Shown here piece by piece: positions 41,081-49,874 of a stretch of 60,340 nucleotides of DNA (position 1 is the stretch's first letter; every line of letters starts with the position of its first letter). A program made the translations under genes and the position numbers. Source of the DNA: Candidatus Saccharimonadota bacterium (GTDB lineage: Bacteria; Patescibacteriota; Saccharimonadia; Saccharimonadales; Saccharimonadaceae); the NCBI GenBank assembly GCA_017545485.1, contig JAFWMY010000002.1:71688-132027 (forward strand), in the 5' to 3' direction. Below the pieces are notes generated by a model, which worked only from the letters and a program-made list of their open reading frames with translations, did no database searches and was not told the DNA's origin.

Positions 41081-42103
41081 ATGGAAGGTCAAGAGAAGAG
41101 AATTGAAATCTATAAGGGGCTGGAGGGTGAGGTAGTTTTTGATGTAGACATGGAGGGGGAAACAATTTGGGCGACACAGGCGCAAATTGCACAGCTTTTT
41201 GGTGTAGCTCCTCAGAACATTACTTACCATATCAGAAATATTTATAAAGAAGGGGAGTTAGCAGAGGAGCCTGCAGGAAACAAACGAACTTGTAAAGAAA
41301 TTTTACAAGTTCGGGATGAAGGTGGACGTAAAATACAACGTAAGGTGAAAGTATACAATCTTGACATGATTATTTCGGTGGGTTACCGTGTGAATTCTAA
41401 AAAGGCGACACAGTTTAGGGTGTGGTCAACAAACGTTTTGAAAAAATATTTGGTAAATGGGGCGGTAGTGAATGAACAACGAATAAAGGAGCTGGCGGCA
41501 CAACGTGAAATTAAGAAATTACATAACGTAGAAAATATGATGGCCCTAGTGCGGAGATTGACAATGAGAAATGAGCTGAGTGCGGGAGAAGCAAATGGGG
41601 TTTTAGAAGTTATTTCAAAATATGCAGGGAGTTTTCGCACTTTAGAGGAATACGATGATGGGTTTATAGATTTGTCATTTATGAGCGGGAAGAAGCGGAT
41701 TAAAGAGTTAACAATAGAGATGTGCAAGTCGGCCGTAGAACAATTGCGCAGTAGCGTAAAGGGGTCGGATTTGTTTGGAAAAGAGAGGAATGGTAGTTTT
41801 GAGGGAAGTTTAACGGCAATTTTTCAGAGTTTTGATGGAAAAGAATTATATCCTTCGGTGCCAGAGAAGGCGGCTCATTTATTGTATTTCATAATTAAAG
41901 ATCATCCATTTTATGACGGGAATAAGCGAATTGGGGCGCTACTTTTTATTTTGTTTTTGACTTTGAATGATTACCACCTGACAAAAAAAGGTGAAACTAA
42001 AATATCGGACAAGGCGCTAACTGCAATTGCTCTATTAATTGCGGAAAGTGAGCCAAAAGAAAAAGGGTTGATTGTGAGCCTGGTTTGTAAGTTATTAGAG
42101 TAA
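41081..42103 (+). CDS. RhuM-like / Fic-Doc fusion protein
   Basis: A 340-residue protein. Residues about 15-135 match the RhuM virulence-protein pattern (TIWATQAQIAQLFGVAPQNI, a winged-helix-like DNA-binding part, then YNLDMIISVGYRVNS and FRVWSTNVLKKYL). A helical linker follows. The C-terminal Fic/Doc domain has HPFYDGNKRIG at 275-285, of the Doc (GNKR) type, usually a kinase or AMP-transferase. No antitoxin gene adjoins it, and the RhuM part may be its own regulator. TATAAT ends 8 nt before the ATG. Confidence 0.85.
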   Translation: MEGQEKRIEIYKGLEGEVVFDVDMEGETIWATQAQIAQLFGVAPQNITYHIRNIYKEGELAEEPAGNKRTCKEILQVRDEGGRKIQRKVKVYNLDMIISVGYRVNSKKATQFRVWSTNVLKKYLVNGAVVNEQRIKELAAQREIKKLHNVENMMALVRRLTMRNELSAGEANGVLEVISKYAGSFRTLEEYDDGFIDLSFMSGKKRIKELTIEMCKSAVEQLRSSVKGSDLFGKERNGSFEGSLTAIFQSFDGKELYPSVPEKAAHLLYFIIKDHPFYDGNKRIGALLFILFLTLNDYHLTKKGETKISDKALTAIALLIAESEPKEKGLIVSLVCKLLE

Positions 42104-42124
42104 ATATGATATAATGAGGTTATT

Positions 42125-42871
42125 ATGGGAAAGAGTGAACAACCTAGAGGAAAAAACAAAAACGGTGGATTAAAAAACAGCTCGCAAAGGCTTAAGGCGA
42201 AGCTTTTGAAGTCTTATTATGGCAACCCGACTAAGGACATGCGTTTAATTGCAATTACTGGGACAACAGGGAAGGTAACTGTGGCGCATTATATCCATGA
42301 AATATTGAGGTCGGCTGGCGAGCAGGTGGCGGTTTTAGCCTCCGATCAGCCATTTAAGATGGGGATGCTGCATAAGTTTTTGTCTGATGCATGGAAGGCA
42401 GGGGCAAATTATGTAGTTGTGACGGTACCAGCAGAGGGCTTAAGAGATAATATCTTTTATGGTTTGCCGGTAACTGTAGCAGCAATGACAAATTTTGTAA
42501 CTGCTGGGCTGAAAGATATGGAGCCAGATGAATATATTGATTGCGAAAAAACATTATTTGATATGAAACCTGAGATAGTTGTCTTAAATAGTGACGATGC
42601 AAATTATGAAGCATTTAAGGATTTTAAAGGGAGTAATAAAACGATTAATTATGGGCAAATTAGTGCAGATGTTAAGATACTAAACTCTAAGATATATGCA
42701 AAAGGAACTGAGGCCACTTTATCAGTTAATTCGGATGTTATCAACGTGGCAACGTTCATTCCTGGAGAAACTACGGTTTCTTATATGGCTTGTGCGGTGG
42801 CAATTGCACACGGGTTAGAAATACCGCTTGATAACGTAATTGACGGTATAGCTAATTACGATCCTGAATAG
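42125..42871 (+). CDS. truncated Mur ligase paralogue, possibly inactive
   Basis: A 248-residue protein with the Mur ligase central domain only. The P-loop region is ITGTTGKVTVAHYI, where GTNGKTT is expected: Lys is kept but the next Thr is Val. It keeps VVLNSDDANYEAF and ends near VIDGIANYDPE, where the C-terminal ligand-binding domain of MurE should begin; that domain and the N-terminal UDP domain are missing. Its last 16 nt overlap the end of the convergent MurE-like gene. It may be a regulatory pseudo-enzyme or a decaying copy. Confidence 0.72.
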   Translation: MGKSEQPRGKNKNGGLKNSSQRLKAKLLKSYYGNPTKDMRLIAITGTTGKVTVAHYIHEILRSAGEQVAVLASDQPFKMGMLHKFLSDAWKAGANYVVVTVPAEGLRDNIFYGLPVTVAAMTNFVTAGLKDMEPDEYIDCEKTLFDMKPEIVVLNSDDANYEAFKDFKGSNKTINYGQISADVKILNSKIYAKGTEATLSVNSDVINVATFIPGETTVSYMACAVAIAHGLEIPLDNVIDGIANYDPE

Positions 42872-44109
42872 TGAGATTTAAGCAATTTCTTGACTACTTT
42901 AATATCTTCAAATGGGTGGGGACCGTCACTCCTAAGGATGGTTTTTTCGTGGCCTTTGCCTAATATAAGAACAAGGTCGCCTTTTTGAGCTTTTTGGAGA
43001 GCGAGAGCGATTGCTTTTTCGCGATTTAGTTCTTTGAATAAATCTTTGCCCTGAATTTTGCCATATTTTTCGGCGCCTTTAATAAACCCGGCGGCGATTT
43101 TTTCGGGGTCTTCATCGCGAGAATCATCTTCGGTGATAATAACGATATCAGAGTATTTTGCGAGTATTTCACCTCTGATTGGACGAGTGGAAGGATCGCG
43201 ACGACCGGCGCCACCGTGAACGGAAATTATTTTACCTTTGTGGTCTTTTACTGAGGCGAAGACTTTTTCAAGAGCATCGGGAGCATGAGCATAATCTACT
43301 ATAATCGTAAATGGCTGGCCTTCGTTAATAATATTCATACGGCCTTCAACTTCTGTGAGAGACTTGATTCCTTGTTCTATCTGTTCGTTAGTGAGACCTA
43401 GCTTTTTTCCTACCATGGCAGCGGCAAGGGAATTGTAAACATTGAACTCGCCTGGAATACTTGTGGCGATATTTATATCACCACATGAATATTTCACACC
43501 ATTAACAGCTAATTTGATGTTTTCTGCGCGATTTTCGCCATTTTTTATGCCGTACGTGATATATTCTTTTGCAATAGTTTTATAATACTTGGTGGATGGG
43601 TCGTCGGCATTTAAAATACTAAATTTAGCAGCTTTAAATAGCTTACCCTTGGCTTTTCGGTAGTTATTCATGGTTTTGTGATAATCTAGATGCTCGTGGG
43701 TAAGATTGGTAAAAACGGCTATTTCAAAGGGAATACCTAAAGTACGAAATTCGGAAAGGGCGTGGGAAGTAACTTCTAAAACAAGAAATTCTGCACCTTG
43801 ATTTGCGATGTCGCTGATGCGCTGATTGAGAGTAAAAGCATCAGTGGTGGTCATGTGATTTAGCTCTGGCTTTAATTTTTCGCAACCGTAGGAAACAGTC
43901 GTCATGAGACCAGTTTTATGACCGGCCTGATTTAACATGTGCCATATCATAAAAGAGGTGGTAGTTTTGCCGTTAGTACCAGTAACGCCAATAACACGTA
44001 ATTTTTTGGCAGGATGATGATATTTAGTGCTGGCAAAAAGTGCCTGAACATAATGATAAGGCAAAACTGCTTGGTTATAAAATGGGAGTTTTTGGAGTTG
44101 TGCTTTCAT
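42856..44109 (-). CDS. murE: MurE-like UDP-MurNAc-tripeptide ligase without N-terminal domain
   Basis: A 417-residue Mur ligase that adds the third residue to the peptidoglycan stem. ATP site VTGTNGKTTTS near residues 44-54, TNLTHEHLDYHKTMNNY, NADDPSTKYY, GRMNIINEG, DYAHAPDAL and GKGHEK are all present. MurE is normally about 480-500 residues; the first 70-odd residues of the UDP-binding domain are missing. The specificity loop reads TEDDSRDEDP, where DNPR marks diaminopimelate enzymes, so the third residue is uncertain. The gene starts 1 nt after the ABC permease stop. Confidence 0.87.
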   Translation of the reverse strand: MKAQLQKLPFYNQAVLPYHYVQALFASTKYHHPAKKLRVIGVTGTNGKTTTSFMIWHMLNQAGHKTGLMTTVSYGCEKLKPELNHMTTTDAFTLNQRISDIANQGAEFLVLEVTSHALSEFRTLGIPFEIAVFTNLTHEHLDYHKTMNNYRKAKGKLFKAAKFSILNADDPSTKYYKTIAKEYITYGIKNGENRAENIKLAVNGVKYSCGDINIATSIPGEFNVYNSLAAAMVGKKLGLTNEQIEQGIKSLTEVEGRMNIINEGQPFTIIVDYAHAPDALEKVFASVKDHKGKIISVHGGAGRRDPSTRPIRGEILAKYSDIVIITEDDSRDEDPEKIAAGFIKGAEKYGKIQGKDLFKELNREKAIALALQKAQKGDLVLILGKGHEKTILRSDGPHPFEDIKVVKKLLKSHYSGS

Positions 44110-44110
44110 A

Positions 44111-45343
44111 CTATCTATAGTGTTTTAGTGAATCAATAGAATCCTTGCTGGCAGCTTTAAGGGCCGGATAAATACCAAAAATGATACCAATGACGAGCGT
44201 CGTGAGGAAGGTTATGGCAATAATTTCCCAACTGATGTATGGAGTAAATGGCGTAATGGTGGAGAGAAGGAAAGCTAAAACATAACCAAGAATTAGACCA
44301 AAAATACCGCCAAGAATAGAGAGAATCATAGCTTCAAAGAGAAATTGAATAAGAATATTACGAGAAGAAGCACCAACGGCTTTGCGAATTCCAATTTCAT
44401 GGGTGCGCTCTGCAACAGAGACAAGCATAATATTCATTACTCCAATACCACCTACGACTAGGGAAATACCCGCAACTAAAGCAAGCATACCAGAAACTAT
44501 CGTAAAGAGATTGCCAGCCGGATGAGTGATTTCATCGCCGTATGCAACGGAGAAATTGGTATCACCGTGCTTTTGTTCTTTCAATGTGTTAGTAACTTGT
44601 TCTTTAATAGTTGGGAGACTATCTGTGTTGGCGGCCTTAATATTGATTTGTTGAATTTGGGTTGAATGAGTTAGTTTATCTAGGGATTTAATGTCCATAA
44701 TAAGAGCGTTGTCGTAATCAATGTTGTCAAAACTAATTGTTTTATCAATTTTATCTAGGACCCCTACTATCATGTATTTTTCGCCCATGATAGTAACGGT
44801 TTTGCCAATTGTACTGTTAATAGTGTTAAATAGTGCAAGTGACAAAGTATGGCCTAAAACAACAGAGTTTTCTTCATTTTCGTCATTCATAAAGGCGCCA
44901 TATTTAATAGGGAGAGATTCAATTTGGATGAAATCAGTGTTTGTACCTAAGATAGAAACTGATTCATAAGTGTTTTTTTCGGAAGCTACAGTGTTAGTGC
45001 TGATAGCTATTGGGGCAGCAGCAGTCACATTATCAATTTTTTTGATGGCTTCAACGTCAGAAATAGATAAACTAGAATTTTGGAAAGAATTTGTGGAAGT
45101 AAGCTCTTCTACGATACTGGTCACAGAATCTTTAGTGGAACTAGGGCGCACCACCATGAGATCAGCTCCAATTTCGTTAATTTCTGATTTAACAAGATTT
45201 GAAATGCTACCGGTGAGAGAGAGTATAAGGATAATGCTAGCGACACCAATCGCAATGCCTAAACAGGTAAGGAACGAACGGGTACGATTCTCTTTAATGG
45301 AGGTTTTTGCTAACTTAAAATGGGTTCTTAATAAAAGTGCCAT
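44111..45343 (-). CDS. MacB/LolC-type ABC transporter permease
   Basis: A 410-residue FtsX-domain permease: one N-terminal helix (about 22-45), a long extracytoplasmic MacB_PCD domain (about 50-270), and three C-terminal helices (about 285-400). It includes VSVAERTHEIGIRKAVGAS, the typical cytoplasmic coupling segment. Its ATG overlaps the stop of the ATPase by 1 nt. The pair forms a mechanotransmitting or lipoprotein/peptide exporter. No MacA-like adaptor is in the window. Confidence 0.92.
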   Translation of the reverse strand: MALLLRTHFKLAKTSIKENRTRSFLTCLGIAIGVASIILILSLTGSISNLVKSEINEIGADLMVVRPSSTKDSVTSIVEELTSTNSFQNSSLSISDVEAIKKIDNVTAAAPIAISTNTVASEKNTYESVSILGTNTDFIQIESLPIKYGAFMNDENEENSVVLGHTLSLALFNTINSTIGKTVTIMGEKYMIVGVLDKIDKTISFDNIDYDNALIMDIKSLDKLTHSTQIQQINIKAANTDSLPTIKEQVTNTLKEQKHGDTNFSVAYGDEITHPAGNLFTIVSGMLALVAGISLVVGGIGVMNIMLVSVAERTHEIGIRKAVGASSRNILIQFLFEAMILSILGGIFGLILGYVLAFLLSTITPFTPYISWEIIAITFLTTLVIGIIFGIYPALKAASKDSIDSLKHYR

Positions 45344-46161
45344 TATTTTTTCCTCCTATGAGATTTTTTGCGTTTTTTAGGTTTTTCATTATTGTTAGAT
45401 AAAGAAGAAAAATCGGATTTTTTCTTTTTAATCTTAACGCTAATAGGTTGAGGGAGATTAGCGTCAGCTACTGTCTTGACGTCAGTATCTATTTGACCAT
45501 CAAGCATGTTGATAACACGAGTAGCATAAACTGTAAGAGCGGGGTTATGCGTCACCATGATGATAGTGTTGCCTTCTTCGTGAATAGCTTTTAATTCTTC
45601 CATGACAATATGAGAACTGCGAGAGTCTAGATTGCCAGTTGGCTCGTCAGCTAGAATTATTTCAGGATCACTTACGATGGCACGTGCGATAGCAACGCGT
45701 TGTTGCTGACCGCCTGATAGCTGATAAGGAAGGTAGTATTCACGTTCTTCAAGGTGAAAACGTTTAAGTGCGGAAGAAGCTTTTTTGAGTCGGGAAGTTT
45801 TAGTATGACCAGTATAAACTAAAGGTAATGCAACATTTTCAATAATAGGTAAGTCTTCAATTAGATTAAAATTCTGGAAGATAAAGCCAATTTTTTTGGC
45901 GCGAAGCTTGGCTTGACGGCGAGCCGAAATACTAGCAACGCTTTCGCCGTTTAAATAATATTCGCCACGGGTTGCACGATCTAGGAGGCCAATAATATCT
46001 AGCAAAGTGGTCTTACCGCAGCCAGATGGCCCCATAATCATAATGAATTCACCACGTTTGATGGTTAAATCAAAATCCTTTAAAGCAAAGGATTCGGTAT
46101 CACCATAGCCATAACGCTTGGTTAGCCCTTTTAATTCAATAATTGTATTATTTTCGCTCAC
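45343..46161 (-). CDS. MacB/LolD-type ABC transporter ATPase
   Basis: A 272-residue ATPase with Walker [10 protein letters not shown] near residue 45, LSGGQQQR, Walker [13 protein letters not shown] and VTHNPAL. It starts at GTG 46161. After residue 225 an unusual extension rich in Lys/Arg follows ([13 protein letters not shown]... [13 protein letters not shown]), absent from typical LolD/MacB ATPases; it could bind membrane lipids or nucleic acid. It leads the operon with the permease and the MurE-like gene, linking export to wall synthesis by position. Confidence 0.92.
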   Translation of the reverse strand: MSENNTIIELKGLTKRYGYGDTESFALKDFDLTIKRGEFIMIMGPSGCGKTTLLDIIGLLDRATRGEYYLNGESVASISARRQAKLRAKKIGFIFQNFNLIEDLPIIENVALPLVYTGHTKTSRLKKASSALKRFHLEEREYYLPYQLSGGQQQRVAIARAIVSDPEIILADEPTGNLDSRSSHIVMEELKAIHEEGNTIIMVTHNPALTVYATRVINMLDGQIDTDVKTVADANLPQPISVKIKKKKSDFSSLSNNNEKPKKRKKSHRRKK

Positions 46162-46184
46162 CTCTTACTCCATGAATTTTAGCA

Positions 46185-46274
46185 TGGCGGAAAGGACAAG
46201 ATTCGAACTTGCGAAACCCTTGCGGGTTCACACGCTTTCCAAGCGTGCGCCTTCAACCACTCGGCCACCTTTCC
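46185..46274 (-). tRNA. tRNA-Ser (GGA)
   Basis: Class II tRNA: acceptor GGAAAGG/CCTTTCC, anticodon stem CACGC/GCGTG with loop TTGGAAA (anticodon GGA), a long variable arm (AACCCGCAAGGGTTT) and CCA encoded. It lies 23 nt upstream of the ABC ATPase gene on the same strand, so read-through into that operon is possible. A TGCTAGAAT box lies upstream. Confidence 0.95.
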
Positions 46275-46387
46275 GTCTTAAAAATATTCTAGCACGGTTT
46301 TAAATAAAATAGAAGTAGATTTTAGCTCTGATTGTTTGAACGGGCTTATTGCTATCCTCCAAGCAAAAATGGTTGGGTCCTCTATGA

Positions 46388-47581
46388 TTAATGACGAGAG
46401 AGAATGACAAGGTTTTCTATATGGGGAGTATGAGGAAAGAAATTAAAAGTTTTTATCTCTGTTATTTGGTATTTTTCTAAGAGTAGTTTAACGTCGCGAG
46501 CTTGAGTAGCGGGGTTGCAGGAAAGATAAATAATCTTAACTGGTTGAACTTCTAAGAGATGACTAATAAGTTTTTTATCGCAACCGGCTCGGGGAGGATC
46601 TAAAATAACGGTTTGATCATGGCTAATATAATTTAGCACGTCTTCTGATTTCGCAAGAACTGTAGTGGGTTGCTTTATTTGAAGCGTGTCGTTATCTTGG
46701 GACTGTTCGGAAAAGTTTTGTTTACAATTTTTAACCATTTCATTAAACGCATATTTATCGCATTCTACCAATGTGAGATTTCTGTCGCTAGCTACAGAAA
46801 AACCAATTGTGCCAACGCCAGCATACAAATCTAAAACTTCGTTTGTAGTGATATGCTTTTTGATTTCAGCGAGAGCCATCTCATAAACAGGGAGATTTAT
46901 TTGAAAAAACCCGTTTGGGGAATAAGAATACTTGTGGCCTAAAATACTATCATTAAGATTTGAAAAAATGGGGTGCGGCTGGTGATTTTCATAAAGGCCG
47001 CCGGCTACTTCGCCTTTTTGATTGCAGCGCAAGAGGAGAGTCTGATATTTGCGAGCTTCTTCGTGACGATCGTTTAAATCTTTGATTATTTGCGTGGCAG
47101 CCTGAAAAATTTCAGGGCGTTCAATACTTGAATTTGTGATTGGTATTTTACGATGAGAACCGCGAGCATGAAATGCTAGTTGAATTTGTGATTTTTGATT
47201 ATCCCAATAGAGAGCATATTCCATTTTATTACGGTAAAAATAGTCGTTGCCGTCTGTATAAATTTTTGGGGGGTTGATAATGATACCATGTTCACGAAAC
47301 AATTCGGTAACTAATTCCTGTTTTAATTGCAATTCATAATTATAGTCGGTAATTTGCCATGGGGAAGTTGAGAGGTAACAAGCGTCTTTAGGTGCGATAC
47401 GGTAGGGTGATTCGTCTTGAATTTCCGTAGCGATTGCTTCGGAATAATGAGATTTATTTTTAGTAATCTCGTAACTAATGATTATTTCGCCAGGGAGAGC
47501 GTTCCAAAAGAAGGCTTTTTTGCCATCCGGTAAAGTGGCGAGTGCTTGTCCGCCAGGAATAATTTTTTCGGTCTTAATCAT
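46388..47581 (-). CDS. rlmD: TrmA/RlmD-family RNA (uracil-C5) methyltransferase
   Basis: A 397-residue methyltransferase acting on uracil C5 in rRNA (RlmD/RlmCD type) or tRNA. Visible: SAM motif LDLYAGVGTIGFSVA, DPPRAGCDKKLI, and the nucleophile motif YLSCNPATQARDV. A TRAM-like N-terminal part (about 1-50) is partly present; the FeS cysteine cluster of E. coli RlmD is not obvious. Which base is modified cannot be read. TATAAT ends 7 nt before the ATG. Confidence 0.85.
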   Translation of the reverse strand: MIKTEKIIPGGQALATLPDGKKAFFWNALPGEIIISYEITKNKSHYSEAIATEIQDESPYRIAPKDACYLSTSPWQITDYNYELQLKQELVTELFREHGIIINPPKIYTDGNDYFYRNKMEYALYWDNQKSQIQLAFHARGSHRKIPITNSSIERPEIFQAATQIIKDLNDRHEEARKYQTLLLRCNQKGEVAGGLYENHQPHPIFSNLNDSILGHKYSYSPNGFFQINLPVYEMALAEIKKHITTNEVLDLYAGVGTIGFSVASDRNLTLVECDKYAFNEMVKNCKQNFSEQSQDNDTLQIKQPTTVLAKSEDVLNYISHDQTVILDPPRAGCDKKLISHLLEVQPVKIIYLSCNPATQARDVKLLLEKYQITEIKTFNFFPHTPHIENLVILSRH

Positions 47582-47588
47582 ATTTTAT

Positions 47589-47612
47589 ATTATAACAAAA
47601 TTATGTTATAAT
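47589..47612. promoter_or_regulatory. back-to-back divergent extended -10 promoters
   Basis: ATTATAACA and TGTTATAAT are inverted copies separated by 6 bp. The left one (minus strand) starts the methyltransferase mRNA, leaderless; the right one starts the 745-residue membrane protein mRNA, which has a short leader with AAAGG. The two RNA polymerase footprints must overlap. Confidence 0.6.
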
Positions 47613-47636
47613 ATAAACAGATTACAAAGGTCAAAA

Positions 47637-49874
47637 ATGAGCGCTGAAGAATTATTAGTTAAAAATGAAGAGAAGGCCATTTCTGGTGATGATTTTATAG
47701 CAAATGTTTATGGACGAAATACTAAAATTGAGGGGAAGAAGTTAAGTGGCTGGAAATCATTGGGAGTAATGGGATTTTTGACGGCAATTATCGTAGTTTT
47801 TGCTATATTATTCAGCTCAGGGAATATTATTCCTTCGGCAATTTCTGAAAGACTAGTAGAAGAGACTGACGTGCAATACGCTGATGCGGTGGCAAGTAAA
47901 GAGTTAGTATTTCAACAAGCCTTGTTTAATGGTGAAATACCTGAAGACACTGCGGAAATATTAAAGCGAAAAGGGGTGTTAGTTGGATATTTAAAAGATG
48001 ATAAGTTTGTAGAATCTAATAAAAATAATGGTGCTCTAAGTTTAAAAATAGATAATAAAATTATAGCTGCGAGTGATTTTATTAGTGAGGTGGAAAGTAA
48101 TTTAAAGTTATATGAAGCATTCAATGAGGCAACTTATTCGCGGGCGGCATATTATTATGATGAAGCAGCCCAGGATGTTTTTAAGAAAATTGGCACAACG
48201 CGAAATAATTATAATAATGACGATGATTTTGACTCAGTAATGGAAAATGTTTTAGGAGAAGGAAGTAATATAGATGTAAATACTGTAGTGTTGGTAGAAA
48301 AAACTCGGAAAAATGAACAAACCGGTAAGACTGAAACTTATTATGAATACGAAGAGCGGGGAAATAATGCCGTATCAGATAGCGAATCTTTAGCATTTAT
48401 AAATGCAGTAGGAGAAAAAAATACCGCTGGGACTAGTACGGAGGCAACTTTAAACTCTGCTGATGCCTTAAAAGTTGCTGATACGATGTCAAAAGAACAA
48501 AGATCATCCTTGTTTTATCTTACTTTCATGGAAAATATTAGCAAGATGAAGGCGGGAGAGGGCAATGATTCTAAATTGAACGATGCGATGAATTTTATTT
48601 ATCTTTACAATGAAAATGAAGTAGTTGATGTTAAAACTGGTGAAGTAATAAAGGTATCTGGTTCCCCAATGGATTCACCGAGTTTAGCGGCAATTCTCGC
48701 AGGGAATCAAGTTGATATTAATGATGTACAAAATTATTCTTCAGAAAGAATTTTAAAACTTACTGAAAATAAATTGGGCGTAGAAAAAAATAATGATACT
48801 TTAAACACGGTGGCTTCTTCTGCTTTAGGAATTAAAGGTAAGGTGGGGCGATTTATTAATAATGGTGATGAAGGGGTAAACTATGAAATTCTAGGTTTTT
48901 CTGAGCCAATTATTAATAATTCTTTAGTAAACAATTCTTATAAAACTGTAAACGGTATAAATGCTGGAGAAATGTTGGTGGAAGGAGCTATTAATGTAGG
49001 GAAAGAATTAGCTAAAAAAAGTGGTGGTGCAGCTGGTGATGCGGCTGCGGTAGTTGCATATAGTAAACTTAATAATACCGTTATAGCAAGAGACGCAGAA
49101 ATTGATAGAAAAAATAGAAGCCCATTTGACATTACTTCGCGTAATACTTTTCTTGGGTCGCTGGTTTATAATTTAGCATTTAGTTTAAATAAAAAAGGTG
49201 GACAGGGAATAATGTCACAGATGAGTGGATTATTAACCACTACTGGTAACTCTATAGCACAACTGATGCCAACTAGTTATGCAGATGCGACGGAATCATT
49301 TTTAACTAATTTTGGCGAATGTGAAACTTATGGGGCGATCGGGGCGGTAGGATCAGCAGGATGTTCAGAGATTGCCACTTTTGATACGACAACACTTAAT
49401 GACCCATTCAATGATGAAGGATTTATTTCTTTTATAAATAGTAATACTACACTTAGTGATTCCGGTAAGAGAACTATTAATGATAATTCTGTGTTGGCAA
49501 ATTATATTTTATATAATAATGAAAGAATTACTCCAGTTGGGGTGATGGATGGTGGAATTATTGATTCATTAAATAACGATTCATCTGTAATTAATATGTC
49601 GCCAAGTGTTTTAGATATGATTAAATCATTTCTCGGAACTTCAGATAATAGTAAAAGAATTGCGAGCGGTGCGGCTTTTGTAAATTCATCTAATAATCCG
49701 GATTGGCAAACCTATAAATATGCACAAAGATATGTATCTCTAGCTAGAGCAACAGAAAATTTAAATCGTTTCGCTGGAGAAAGTACAGCTTATAATAATA
49801 TTTTGTATTTTGAGGGAGACGAAAATCCGGTGATGGCATTCTTAAATAATTATTATAAAATGGCTAATCGGTAG
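47637..49874 (+). CDS. large single-pass membrane protein of unknown function
   Basis: A 745-residue protein starting at 47637, with AAAGG upstream; longer in-frame versions would translate the promoter. Residues 1-40 are cytoplasmic and polar, 42-60 form one membrane helix, and the rest is outside: acidic and Asn-rich (SNLKLYEAFNEATYSRAAYY, GEGSNIDVNTVVLVEKT), with a hydrophobic Gly/Ala patch (KKSGGAAGDAAAVVAYS), a helix-prone QMSGLLTTTGNSIAQLM and one probable disulfide region (GECETYGAIGAVGSAGCSE). I recognise no family. The gene overlaps the convergent recF by 11 nt. Confidence 0.8.
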   Translation: MSAEELLVKNEEKAISGDDFIANVYGRNTKIEGKKLSGWKSLGVMGFLTAIIVVFAILFSSGNIIPSAISERLVEETDVQYADAVASKELVFQQALFNGEIPEDTAEILKRKGVLVGYLKDDKFVESNKNNGALSLKIDNKIIAASDFISEVESNLKLYEAFNEATYSRAAYYYDEAAQDVFKKIGTTRNNYNNDDDFDSVMENVLGEGSNIDVNTVVLVEKTRKNEQTGKTETYYEYEERGNNAVSDSESLAFINAVGEKNTAGTSTEATLNSADALKVADTMSKEQRSSLFYLTFMENISKMKAGEGNDSKLNDAMNFIYLYNENEVVDVKTGEVIKVSGSPMDSPSLAAILAGNQVDINDVQNYSSERILKLTENKLGVEKNNDTLNTVASSALGIKGKVGRFINNGDEGVNYEILGFSEPIINNSLVNNSYKTVNGINAGEMLVEGAINVGKELAKKSGGAAGDAAAVVAYSKLNNTVIARDAEIDRKNRSPFDITSRNTFLGSLVYNLAFSLNKKGGQGIMSQMSGLLTTTGNSIAQLMPTSYADATESFLTNFGECETYGAIGAVGSAGCSEIATFDTTTLNDPFNDEGFISFINSNTTLSDSGKRTINDNSVLANYILYNNERITPVGVMDGGIIDSLNNDSSVINMSPSVLDMIKSFLGTSDNSKRIASGAAFVNSSNNPDWQTYKYAQRYVSLARATENLNRFAGESTAYNNILYFEGDENPVMAFLNNYYKMANR

